Assembly (NCBI GenBank): GCA_033782935.1
Contig: JAWQEG010003752.1
Location: 55,971 to 119,970, forward strand
Length of the DNA stretch: 64,000 nucleotides
Direction of reading: 5' to 3'
Source: Petrolisthes cinctipes
Taxonomy: Eukaryota > Arthropoda > Malacostraca > Decapoda > Porcellanidae
The notes under the pieces were generated by a model. It was not told the origin of the DNA. It was given only the letters and a program-made list of their open reading frames with translations, and made no database searches. Position numbers and translations under genes: made by a program. Below, one piece after another: positions 34,801 through 48,900 of the stretch. Numbering within the stretch: the stretch's first letter is position 1; each line of letters opens with the position of its first letter.

Positions 34801-37800
34801 AATAATCAAGCAGATAAAATTTAGAAATATAAGCAGTACTAAATCAATTTAATTTACAATCTGAAATTTGGTCTCTAGCCTGTGTACTAGATAAATTATG
34901 CACCTTAATGTCAGATGTGCTTGAACGGGTTGCCTTCACATGGTAACACTGACATGATAGCAACAGTGTGTAACTGGCACTCAGACTTTCCCTGTTCTTC
35001 AACCAAGAGGAAAGTGACACGATGACCCTGGCATTTATGGCACACTGGGCTTGTGACATTGTGAATTGAAAACAAAATTAATATAAATATATTAATTACT
35101 CATCGGATGTAATAGCCAATGGAGGGTGAATAGAGGACATAATTATAATGGTGGGTAATGTTGGTGTTTTGGGAACTGTGCCTCGGAGCAACTTTTGTTA
35201 ACCTACCCCACTTCCTCACTGAAGAGAGCAGCCAGGATGGGTCGGACCTGGTCGGTAGCGGTGGATGATGGGGCAGGTGTGGGTGGGATGTTAACATCCA
35301 GACCTGCCCAGCCAGCCACACTCATCTCCAGCAGACAGGTGGCCAGTCCACCATCACTCACATCATGTAGCGACAACACCTTTCCCTCTGTTCACACAAT
35401 TATTATCAAGGTCATTGTTGATACTATTTACAATGCTAGACAATGGTCTACATCCTGTCATGTTACCAACTTCATATTTTTATCATCAGTCTTATTGCCA
35501 TCACTAAGCATTGTTAGTTCATGACAGAATGAGGATCCCATCTTACTCAACACTATTAAGTTCTCTCTGTCTGCAGCTGGTTTTGTCTAACCTGTTCACT
35601 TACATCTGTCAGTTCTGGCTAATTTTTCCATCCCTAGGTTGTACACTAATATAATACCTCCTTATCTATTGTGTGACTTACAGTACTTCTATAAAGAAGG
35701 TTCGTGATTTGGAGCCCACCTTGGATGAATAAAATTTAGTTGATTGAATACTTTACACACCATAATTATGACAATGTACAACTTATGCTTTTTTTGTAAT
35801 AAAGACAGCTCGCATTAACTCCACTTTCACTGGCCTGGATGGATGAAAGATTATATAGACTTCATTAAGCCAAAATACTATAAAGCTCCATTTATCTGAA
35901 CTTATATTCTATGTACAGAACTGTTACTTCAGTAAAAAAAAATTACAAATGTAAGTGTGCATCTTATAAATTCATGATTTGATACAGGATATGGAGACAG
36001 TTCCTGTATAACATATAAAAGAAAGTTTGCACAAAAGTGGCATTACTGTAATTGGAATATTGAAGATCTTAATAGTTTTGTTGACCATATCCTCCAGTCC
36101 TCTGAGAATAAGCTGGGCTGTGGAGGATTAAAGACACATTTTTTTCCTAAAGTCAGGAGGAAAACAACATGTTTCTGCTTTTGTCTTTTCACCGACCTTT
36201 AATGAACTGTTGGAGGACATTGAAGCCTGCCAGAAAAGCCTCCACATGATGATCATTGATATCTGGAACATCTCTGCCCACCTGACCATACACCTGGGCC
36301 AGGGCAGACCCAGCCAGACGGGCATGGTCAGGTACAGGCCTCACCCATACCAGCACCCCTGCCTTTCCTCGTCCAGGGCTCTTCAGGTCCGGGGTTACAA
36401 CCTAGGCACAGAATTAAAGTCTATAATATTTCATACGGTAATATTCTTTCAAAAACATAAAATACGATGCATAAACAGTACTGTATATGAAAAAAATACT
36501 ATACCATAATTGCCCACACATGGTTTAATATTCTAACCTTTTGAGTACAGGTCTACCAGTGGCTTTTTCCCACATAAAAAAACTATATGGAGTCAAAGTT
36601 AATAGATAACAATGTTGATAAAGAGTGCTAATTCAGATAAACCCTCAGAATTGGGATTTTGTAGCTATATTGTAGTTTAGGATAAAAGAGGAAACAATAT
36701 GTTGCATGCAGTGACTAACTTTGGTGATGTCAGGACAGGGTGCATAGGCCGAGACCACCAGTGAGCCTGGTGCCTTGACTACCCCGGCTCTATTCCTGCC
36801 TTGGCCACCACCAGCCACCCTGGCTGCCATACTCAGTGAGTCCTTCCCACCATCTACTGCCACCCCAAGGGTTTGCATCACCTGGCACATGGCCTCACAT
36901 GCCTGGTACAGAGACCAACCCTCCCCAGGTAGCTTGGCGGCCCACATCCAGTTGGCAGAGCATTTCACATCCTGTAAAGCAGACAGATACAATCAGATAC
37001 AGGATTAGGGTCATACTAATAGTGATCCCACTGAAAAGAAATCTGTAATCAGGTTCGTGCAGGAAAACACAATATTAAAAACACTTGTGCACAAAATCTG
37101 GAGGAGCATGGACTGAAAGAAAAATATATACTGTACTTGAATTCCATTATTAACAGTTTACTTCCCTTTAGATAAAATCACATCCATGGGATGAGCAAAA
37201 CATTGCAAACACTATACCTGCTTATAAAAAGAAAGTTAACATAGCTGATATGCTAAATATGGAAGGTTAGTTGGCTGACCTTAATTGAGGTGATGGGAGC
37301 TGCAACCAGATTAGCCAGAGCCTCCAGCACTGTGAGTCTGGCACCAGCAGCTGGATTCACTAACATCTTCACTGGCTGCTCCCCAATACTGGTTGCTGTT
37401 CCTTCCTGAAAGATGCATGTGTTTTGGACCATCACATACATACGTGTACATGCACACACACAAAGTCCACCATATTGTACTTAATAACAGACATTCTGAA
37501 TAATGGAAACAAACCCATTGTGACATACTGTACAGTACACGTAAAAACACACACCAAGTTACTGTAGTGTAGATATAATATACAACACTCAAAGACAATT
37601 ATTATTTCTCTTCATATGATATTCATATCCTGATTAGACATGCTGATGGACACAAGTTTTCAGTATTATACTATTGCATTTCAATGATTTATCAAGAACA
37701 GTAAAAAAATACATGAAAATGATTAAGCTAAGTATCAAATATTATAAAATTTGTAACAGTAAGTACCAAATGTGCACAAGAATACAGCATTAGCAACTGT

Positions 37801-40800
37801 GGCTACTACTGTAATGCATGTAAATGTAGAAATCGATGGCTACAAAAGTGTTACGGTTCCTATAAATCAACATGGATTGGATATGATTTGATATTATTCA
37901 TGATGCTGGATACACTTCATTACAGAAGCCTTTACAGACAATGTGTTTACACTACGGTGTGTGGTATTACCTCTGTTGTGTTATGTTAAGGCTGGAAAGT
38001 GGAGTAACAGATGACTTATGTTTAGGTGAAGCTGACAACTAAACATGACAGGATGGGTACATTATTTTGTTCAAGGAGAGATAACAGATTAGAGCTGGAT
38101 GAAGATCAGAGTAAGAGCTGGGCAGGGTGCTAATTGGGTGTGTTGGGACGTGGATTATTGCATCTGACTGAAGCATCGATGAGTCACTGGTGCATACACA
38201 TTACAATGATGAATTATTGTACATTGTAGGCTACATTGTATTAATCATTATGTATGTCATATTAGTACCGTGTGTGCATGTCACGTTACATTAGCTACAT
38301 ACTTCTATACTTATGTATGGCGCATGACAATAGAAAATGGATGTTATTCAACTATCCAGAAAAATCAATTTTTCGGACTTTTAAAATCCCGGTGGACGCT
38401 GGATAAGCGAGGCTCTACTGTATATCTCCAAATATTGCATTACAACTTTATGAACTTATCCTTTAGGTGAATGATAATAAATTAGTTCTTGAGTAGACCT
38501 ACTTTACATATGTCAAATTAAAATGTGATTAAATATACAAACTGTGGAGAAGTAAGAGAATGCGGTGACAGCAACATCAGCAAGGGGTGTGTGAAGAGGT
38601 CCCACACACTGCTGCTGTGCTACCAGACCAGTCACAGACCGATCCACCTGCAGGACAACACAAACTCATTATACAGTACAGGATTCCTGGTCAAACATGA
38701 ATAATAATGCAGTAATAACAGTCTGCAGTCCCTCAAGTCAGAATTTTTGGGTGGTGAACTTACTACAGTACTGTAATGATCCTTGCCTATTAACTAAAAA
38801 TACCACACACCCAATACAATCCTTCCTGACTGAATGTTTCAGATTACTAAGACTGTTTCACTCAAGTCTTGTGTTCAATTGCTGAGGTTGGTACTTTTGC
38901 CTGACGAACCCAATATAGTTTTTGTAAACTAGTTAAGAATACTGTACTACATAAATGATTTCTCTGAAGTTTATACTGTATGATATTTCAATTTGGGATA
39001 ATGTGAATGAATCAAGTGCCTTCAATTCATTTGACAAAAATAATTACCTCATAAAATGATCATAACTGTATTCCAAATATGTTTCAAGCAAATCAGATGA
39101 ATAAGAGAACAATTCCTGACTAAAGTAAAGGTGTGGGATAGCTATACAGTATGGTCATATCAAGTACAGGTATTGTTCTAGTATTTCTGATCTTTTTTCT
39201 TCCATCATATTATTGGAACAGAAATTCCTGGTGTGAAATAAAATTTAAGAAGCCTGGAATGGAAGAAAAGAAAGAACAATTTAAAAAGACTGAAGAGAGA
39301 CATAAGTTGCAAAAACAAATGTTTTCCTGCCATACAGGGCTGACTTTGCAAAACCTGTCTGACCAGTAAAGTTTGGCAACACAAGCTGGAAATTCTCAAT
39401 AAAACTGTTCATGATACTTCTTTGGGGAAATTCTCAATCGCTCTATTTGATATGGATTATGAGAACTACGTATTACAACCACAGATTGCACAAATTTGGG
39501 TTTTCTTCTTGAGGGGATAGAATAGCTGTTGGTGACTGACTGACCTTGTTTGTGAGGTAACGTTTACTGGCAACCGCTGGCAGCCTCAGGACTCTGGCCA
39601 ACGCTTCCCCGACCTCCACTGTCTCTGGCAGCACAAGGGGTTTTGGCTCTACCCTCATCTTGGTCCACTCAAATTCCTGCATCAACATTCCCACACTCAT
39701 CAATTCATAATCACACCTTTCACTTTATTACCACCATCACAATTTCCATTTCAATTAGGCCGTGTGCAACAGCGGCTCAATGTGTCATGCAGAGGCAGAG
39801 AAGCTCAAGTTAGATTTCTTGCAGCTGCTGTACAATGTGGCCTAGTGAAAGTATAGATTTGGGGGAGGGGGGGTCAAAATGAAGCCATATAAAATGTCTA
39901 CATATCAACACATATATCCCAAAAATATTGGGAAATCTATAAAAATCAATAAAATATTTTAAAAAAGTGCAAAAAGTAAATACAGTAAAGATAGGTACCC
40001 AGACAATTCATTACCATATTTAGAAAGAACAAACATTCCTCTATAACATTAAAAAAAAAAATGAGTACAATACATAATAAGGCCAGGAGCAGGGGTGAGT
40101 TGCATGCCAGAAGACATGAGGTCTCTGCCGACCCAGGCCTGTCTCCCAGTACACAGACAGTTCTAGATGAAGTGTGCGTCATCGGGGAGCGAGAGGGTTA
40201 ATACTGGGGCATACATTATCTACAATGTCTCACCATCTTTGACTCCTGCATGTTGGTCATAAAACTGCACAGCAGAGGTGGAAGTGTTTTGAATTCCATT
40301 TCCCTCCATATGTACTGTATAGCTAGATAACTGCAACAGGCATTATAGAGAAAAATTGTTCAAATACAGTATTACACTAACTCAAAAACATCCCTTAACC
40401 TTGCTATATCTAGCTAATAACAAAACTGCTTGACCAACACTCAGCACATCAAGTCAAAGGATGCCATACACTCAATTATGAGTTGCCAAGTCTCATCAGA
40501 CTCTATAGGTCATGGGATTCTTTAAATGCCTATCATAAACCTATGTACAGTACTCAATATGTGCAGGGCAGATGCTAAACTCCATAGATGATGTACAGTT
40601 GAGCAAGTAGGAAGTGCAAGAAAAATATGAATGTATATGGCCACATCTTCACTACCACTCAAAGTTCAGCCAATCACGTTCCACCTTACATTGGCTTTGA
40701 ATTCTCAGTTACTCATTCATAAATTTACTAGGGATTATACTACAAAGAACTACCAGATGTTGAAATATACAGCCAAATTTTTCTTGCACTTTCTACTTGC

Positions 40801-43800
40801 TCAACTGTACTACACCAGTAATGGGATAAAAAAATACATTTTTTACAGTATATACCTTATGGGGATCTGGTTAACAATTAATGTAATGAGTAACTGTATA
40901 GTGTCATGACTAGACTAACCTTGGAGGGCATTTTCCCTAGTACCCAGTCCAGGTGTAGGTCCACAGGAAGTCTGGTGCCCTCTTTCCACCCTTCCTCCAA
41001 CCGACCCTCCACCAATCGTACCTGTACAGTTTGTTTGTGTGATCAGTGAGTGAGAATTATATTCTGATCATGACTGTCCAGTTACAGAAAATACAGCAAC
41101 CTGAACTTAATATAATACTAATATGGTAAGAATAATAAAAATTAATAATTCCAGGGTCATGAATATAACTGGTTTTAATTTGTGTTCTCCTCATCAAATT
41201 TACCAAAGAAGCAAAATAATGAGATGCGGGAGCAATAAATATCTGCAATATGTAGTAATATTTAATGAGTCTGTTGCTATGGGTCCAACAAGATTAGACA
41301 TAGGTAGGCCTCACCTTGTGGTCATCAGTACAGCAACCCACAACATCAAGAGGACAACGCTCCCTGTTGGCAAGGCTGGTGAGGGCAGGGAGGAGGCGGG
41401 GTGGGACCAGGAGAGCATTAGATTCCTGGTATTCAGCGCCCCACACCTCCAGTGTTGAGAGGCTTGGGTCTCCCAAGCTGAAGGAGTCCCTGTAGATCAC
41501 TCCACCTGCCCCTTCCAGCAGTTCCTTCAATACATTGGCTGCCAGGGAAGTAAAAAATACTCATTGGAAGGTTACATCATCATTAAACAAATTAGACCAT
41601 TTTCAACACAACCAACATATATGTATAACATTTAATGTTAGGCCATATTTAGCATTGTCAGAGCATACAACTACCCCCAGATATGTCTGCTATACTCCTC
41701 AACACCTTCCTCGGAAATTTGGCACCACCCTACTCCCTCTTCATTTCTCCTCCTTCCCTCTCTTTCTTCCTTTCATCAAACCTTTCCCAATGATCCCCTC
41801 CCTTCTCCACACACAGTTCCAGTGGAAACATTTTGTCATATTCAATATTTTGTCAATTTGAGTGGCCTCATTTTGGCAAAGAAAAGTATCTACATGAGGC
41901 TTAACACAAAATGATGAAGGCGAGTCTCCATCATAAAAGACTCAACATACTTTACAAAAGTTGAGGAGAATGTCTAGGTCAAAAGCTTTAGACAATACAA
42001 ACAAAAACTGTGTGTGGCTCAAGAGGCTTTATGCAGCCAGGCATAGGAAAAAGGCATACCATTCCCACCAGCTCCCTGGTCATGAAGGGCAAAGATGGGG
42101 TTATCAGTCATCTCTAGACATCCTCTGATCACACGGTTCATCTTCTGCTCCATCTCTGGATCACCACGCTGAACAGCACCCAGGTCACGGCTCACATCAC
42201 TGTCCCCTTGTACCTGTACACATACACATAATTACCTTCTCTGTCATCTCTGCAAACAAGTGCTCACACATACAAATGAATACATGCATATGCACACATA
42301 CAAATCAAGAAAAACAGAGAGACAGAGATGAGCAGTGGAGGAGTGGAGGAGGGTGATGAGCAGTGGATAGGATGATAATGAAGGGGAGGGGAAGGTGATG
42401 AGCAGTACTGTAGATAGGAGAGGATGAGAAGGAGGGTGGAGGGTGATGAATGAGTAAGGAGACACTCACTTGGACAGAGGAAGCCGCTCCTCCCCCGACA
42501 CCAATCCGATACACAGGCCCACCCACCTTCACCACCATCTCTCCTGCAACACACATTTTACATCTCAGCATTACAGGCAAAATCAACCACAATACAGTTC
42601 AACTAAAAAAAAAAAACATAAAAAACTGGAGAATGGTAGCCTCAGAAAAAAAAAAGCCGAGATTTAAATATCCGTCCATAATTTACTATGTACAGCTGGT
42701 CACACTCCCGTGAGGCCCACCCAGCGTTGTCAATGTTGGCCGAGATAACCCCGAAACACTAGTTGTGAGCTCTGCTCGCTCGAACCATTCACTGGTGGGA
42801 GGGAGAAGTGAGGAGGGATTTGAGGAGGGTAGGGGGAGTGCCTATACAAGAGAGGTGAGAAATTATTCTTGGGAAGGTGAAAAATGAGTGGAAGCTTTAA
42901 TAAAAGTACGAAAATACACCCGGTTATCAATTATTTATATACCGATATTCGTGTCAATTATTAACATCATTAAAGGTAAGATTAACTTTTTAATATTATG
43001 ATGTAACACAAAAACAACCGAGGTAATATTATTGTATACTTTTTCGTATAATATTTAATGGTTTTTAACAAGCACTAAACGCTGAAAAATACTTACATAA
43101 TAACTGAATAAGAATCATGAACCAGAATGCTCTTTATTAAATGAAGCAAATGTGAATACCTTTATATTACATGTGTCAAGTGTTGATACCACTAACACAC
43201 TTCCATTTCCCCCGTATCTACCTAACAGTTTATAATCGTGTCAAATATCAAGGCTCTCATTATCCCTCACGTGATAGCAACCTTGTAATATTCTGAATAC
43301 TTTTAATAATAGCCTGTTGTATTGAAATATCGGAATTTAACTATGAAACTCTTTTTTTGTCATTTGTCTCTTGGTAGCAAAAATTATTATTTGCTCTGTA
43401 TCTCTCTTCTCCGTGTGTATCTCTCTTTTCTGTGTGCATGTAATATACTTATATAATTATATAAGCCAGTACACACACATATAACATATAATAATGTTGG
43501 TGACAGAGGTTCTATTGGTTTTATCCGTCATGAGTTGTGAGAGAACTATATTCATAATTATTTAAACAATGTAATAGTTCCATTAAGTAATGCATGGGAT
43601 GCACAGTTGAGGTTTCATCGGACATGTTAATAAAGAAGCTGGCAACTATTTTCAACATTTCTTAAAATTAAACTTTATTGAAGGCGTGTTAAGGTCTGAA
43701 ATCCTGTGTTTCCCATCATACAACACCTTCCCAATACTCACACCGTTGTATTTGATGCCGTTTTGGTCTTTACTGTCTTCTGCTACAAGGTTGATATTAG

Positions 43801-45827
43801 TGTGAATTTCCATATACACCTTGCCTTGTGAACTGACTGACTGCACCACCTTACACATTTTCAAGTCATCAGGAGTGCCAACATGTTGGAGAGGGAATAT
43901 TTCCACACTCAGTCTTCAATACCCTTACCAGTTTAGTGGTTTTCAACCAACTCATAATCCTCTTCGAGTATCAAAACTAATGTGGGCTAACGAGACTAGA
44001 GTCAACGTCAGTCTCTAATTAATGCAAAAAAAAATAAAAATACAGTTGACAAGCCTGTGTGTGCCAGACGCATCTCCCTGGCCTCTGCTCACATGAATTA
44101 TCTGCCAAAATAAAAAAATTTGCTACCTAGAAACAGATGAAATACTGAGGGATATATAGTAAATTACCAAACAGCACGTGTTCACTATATTCAATACAAC
44201 GAGCTATTATTAAAAGTATTCAGAATATTACAAGGTTGCTATCACGTGAGGGATAATGAGAGCCTTGATATTTGACACGATTATAAACTGTTAGGTAGAT
44301 ACGGGGGAAATGGAAGTGTGTTAGTGGTATCAACACTTGACACATGTAATATAAAGGTATTCACATTTGCTTCATTTAATAAAGAGCATTCTGGTTCATG
44401 ATTCTTTTTCAGTTATTGTGTAAGTATTTTTCAGCGTTTAGTGCTTGATGATAACCATTCATTAAATATTATACGAAAAAAGTACCGTATACAATAATAT
44501 TACCTCGGTTGTTTTTGTGTTACATCATAATATTAAAAACTTAATCTTACATTTAATGATGTTAATAATTGACACGAATGTTGGTATATAAATAATTGAT
44601 AACTGGGCTTCCACACATTTTTCATCTCCCCAAGATTCTAATGTTACTTGCTTCACTGTCAAGTGCCTCCATTTCCCACATCTTTCACCCCATTACTCTC
44701 AGTTAGTCAGGACTTCTCTTAGACCAAACTACCCGGTCCCTCCCATACTGCCTGCTGGACGTACTCTTATAAGGTCTGTTTCCTCTGTGCTCCGTAGTCT
44801 TAATATAGATATAATGGTGGCCGACGTCCCCCCAGGACCCCCTCCGTGGATGCTACCAACACCTGATGTGAGCTTCACACCTACTTCCAAGTCGGAGCTG
44901 CCTTCTCTACAGCGGCAGTTGGCTCTGGAACACATAGAAACAGTGACGTCCTCCATCACAGATCCATACTGCCTCTACACTGATGGCTCATTGCAAGTGG
45001 ATGGTGCAGCAGGTTGTGCTGTTTTCTCACCTGACATGGAGTCACCTCGAGGGGGCTGGGTTGGCTGTCGTCTCTGTAACCACTCTAGCTCAACATTGTG
45101 TGAACTGTATGCCATTCTGGATTCTGTTAATCTTGTTTGTCAACGTGGAGTGAATGCTGCCATTTTTTGTGACTCCAGACCTGCCCTTCATTCCCTCTCT
45201 AGTGTTCAGCCCACACACTCTACTGTTGTTCAGCAGATTTGATCATTTTTGTCCTTATTGCGTTCATCGTAACTTGACTGTCAAATTTTTATGGGTGCCA
45301 TCCCATGTAGGTTTACGTCACAATGGTACAGTTGACAGACTCGCAAAGGAAGCCTGCCATCTGCCTCCTCGTGGTGCTGGACGTCCTCTCTCCCTGACAT
45401 GTTACCTCTTTAAAGTCCTCTCCGCCGCTCACCTCCCTGTACGGCGACGCAGGGATGCCATCACAAATATTCCTACCGTCGTCGAGGCCTCATGGTTCGG
45501 AGGCACAATGTAGTCTCTGCTCGTTTGAGGCTTGGCTACCGTCCACCGTGGCAGGTTGCTGGGATGCAGGGTGAGCCTCCCTTCACTGAGTGTCGCTTGT
45601 GTCGAGCGCCTCGTGCTAACACTATAGAGCACTATTGCCTGGCCTGCCCCACTGTCCAACACTTGCTGCCCCGGGGCCTGCAACTTGATGTGGTTTGTCG
45701 ACACCTGCTGAACCACCAGGTTCTGGAGGAACTTCTGGTACGCCACCCTCGTTTTGGTGGATTTAAATAGGTCATAATGTAAATATTTGTCTGTATGCTT
45801 GTGCTCCATTCTGTTATGTTTTCGTGA

Positions 45828-45858
<31 letters not shown>

Positions 45859-45948
45859 GTATGTGTGGTTGTAGTCATTGTATTATCATGGGTCCCGCCT
45901 ACCCGTATGTATTGTTGCCTGCCTGTTGATCGACGCTACAGCGCAATT

Positions 45949-45988
<40 letters not shown>

Positions 45989-48900
45989 AACCTCCCCAAG
46001 ACTAATTTCTCACCTCTCTTGTATAGGCACTCCCCCTACCCTCCTTAAATCCCTCCTTACTTCTCCCTCCCACCAGTGAATGGTTCGAGCGAGCAGAGCT
46101 CACAACTAGTGTTTCGGGGTTATCTCGGCCAACATTGACAACGCTGGGTGGGCCTCACGGGAGTGTGACCAGCTGTACCAGACATAATGTACTAAATGTA
46201 ACTTCTACAATTTGGAATTTTTTTAACACTAACTATAATTTTCATCATGTATCAAATCAAATTCTCAGAATAAATTGTTCTTCAATGTACAGGTGATGGT
46301 ATTTGAGAGGGCAGAAACTGAAGTGATTGACTTTGCCACATCCTACAGAGTACCAACTAGGACTAAATGTGAGAATTGAGGAAGTGAAGGAGTTTAAGTA
46401 CCTGGGTACAGTTCTGTGTATACATGGAAATATGGAAGGAGAAATTAGGTAGAGAGCAGTGAGGGGTAGGCAGGTCATAGGATCACTGGGGAGGCTTATA
46501 AAGGGTAGAAGTGTGAGTATGGAAGTGAAAAGGGGATTAAGAAATAGTATAATCCTACCATATATGTACGTAGCATCGACAGTGATGTTATATTTCTTAT
46601 TATTGTCTTGAATAATGTGATTCTGACACATTTTATGATGAAATCTGAGCGTAACAACATGTAAGGAGTACATAAAAGTGAATTTTGAGTTGTGGTCATT
46701 CTGAGATGGAGCCCATCCTACAGATCTACATTTAGTTTTCACAAGTACATCAGGAGACAGTTAAAGGTTTGTACTTCAATATCATGAATAATTTATTCAT
46801 GTAGCGTAAGTGGTTTACACATTATTAGCCATCAAATGTGTTGTTTACATTTTGAGGGCGAGGCGGGAGAAAGGCCGGGGTGAGAGAGTGGCCACGCTTG
46901 ATAAGGCCGTCGGTTAGATGGTTAAGGGGAGATTCTCTTCTTGGTGAATTGGAGCTCTTTAATTCCTCCAAAGTATGCCAGGAAACAGGACAAGATTAGC
47001 AAATATAATGGTGGCTTGTTGCTTGAAATAGTTTAGAGGAATCAGTTGCTCCAGATTTACCAATAAGAGAATCTCATCTTAAAGGGGATAAATGATATTT
47101 GTCATACATCACTTCACAGTTACTTATTCCTCCCAAGCATGTGATAAAATTACCTTAGCTAAACCAGTCTCTGTATTTTTAGCAATGTTTGATGGAATCA
47201 GTATCTCAGTTCATCAGTGACATCACAGGTCCCTTAAGCAACTTGAGTTGATGTTACATAATTGAATAATTTGTCTGCATTTTTTATCAGGAGTGTGTAA
47301 CTGAAGGAGACTAGTTGTTTGAAGCCCTAACAAAAAATAAGAAATATTTTGTAGCTATTGTATACCTGCATCAAATAGGAGCCCATTCTTCATATGCAAT
47401 TACCTGGAAACTCAGGCTTATTATGGAAATTTATGTCACAATCTTTATTATGCATACAGACAAACCGTGGAATTCACAACTGCATAATGTTAACATAATT
47501 TGTTTCAACTGACAACTATGGGCTATACTGTACAGTATGCATATCAATGGAGTGGACAATGATAGTGACTAGTATGGTAGTTCGTCAGACAATAATACCC
47601 ATCCCACAGGTCCTATTCCTCACATCTCCTAGCTCATGACTCTTTTAGTACAGTATAAGAAACCGGCAGTGCTGTGACTATAATTATGAGATGTACCATA
47701 TCTTACCTTTCTGAGGAGGGCACTTGGTTACCATGTCAGCATCCAGTGTTCCCATACCACCGCTGAACATGATTGGCTTCACCCACTCCCGTCGTTCACC
47801 CTCACTTTCACCACCTATGAAAACAAATATGATGGTATTGTTAGTGCTATGAGAGATACCACATACTACTCTTTTTTTCTGTATTTTCTAGTCATATTGT
47901 CAGGACATATGGTATCTGGAGATGAAATGTTACTCCTTCATATGTAATAATAGCTGCATTAATAATTTTAAATTGGATTAATAATTTTAGCAACTTTACA
48001 TACACATCCAAAAGTGCTAATTCTATGTTACAAATTTCAATGTGCAGACTGACCCACAAGAGCACCAAAGGAACGAGCAAACCCAGCAATGACAGGCTCT
48101 CCAAACTTGTTGCCATAGTCTGAGGCACCATTAGAGGCCTGGATAGCAATCTCCAGAGGCGGGGCAAAGTTGGCAGGGTAGTGAGCATCTTTGGCCTCCC
48201 AGGGTTGCTCATATCCTGGAAGGGAAACACATTTTATTGTAAAGTACACATTAGCCCAAAGTTTTTTTTTCCATTATATAATACATTAGCAATTTTAGTA
48301 TTTAGCTCAATATATCATTCTGTATACGGTACCTTGTCAAGTATTGCATAATACAGTACTGTAGTGGGAAAGTGAGAAGCATAATGTCAGGGCATTTGGT
48401 TAGAGTGGACTGGGAAGGCAATGGAAAAAAGAAAAAAAAATGAGATACCCAGTAGAAGATTAAAGGAAAGAGAAAATCAACACTACTGGGGAGAGATGAT
48501 ATATAAAAGGTAGTGTTGAAGAATGACCATCTCAGAGCAGTTCATCTGGGACCCACCTGGAATGAGGAGGTTACCAAAGCAGTAGCCAGCAGTGCCAGCC
48601 ACCACATGCCCACCCCGCCCTGCTGCCTGCACATCACGTATCCGTCCACCAGTACCCGTTGTTGCACCACTATAACATACATAAATCAACTATCCATATC
48701 TATTTGAAATTACAGTTTTAACTAAAGACCAGTGTGAGTGTATGGTGCAAACAAAATTCTAATAAAAAGGACTTTGCTTCACTTTAAATAATGGACTGTA
48801 CATTAATTCTACTTTCACTCACTAAATAACTTTACTCATACAGTATGGCATAAACTTATAATTATCTCCTTTCACTCAGTTTGATGACTGGAACATGCAA

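Larger units (their letters stand above)
42693..46175. mobile_element. Long-arm foldback DNA element with nested retrotransposon
   Basis: Terminal arms of ~630 bp: left 42693-~43320, and right ~44208-44635 plus ~45990-46175, in inverted orientation with high identity. Ends read cagctggtcacactcccg and cgggagtgtgaccagctg, flanked by TA (42691 and 46176). The native element was ~2.1 kb; the right arm is split by a 1.36-kb retroelement. The central ~880 bp (43330-44208) has one minus-strand open frame of 84 codons (43652-43906) that I do not recognise. It sits in PFAS intron 10. Confidence 0.9.
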
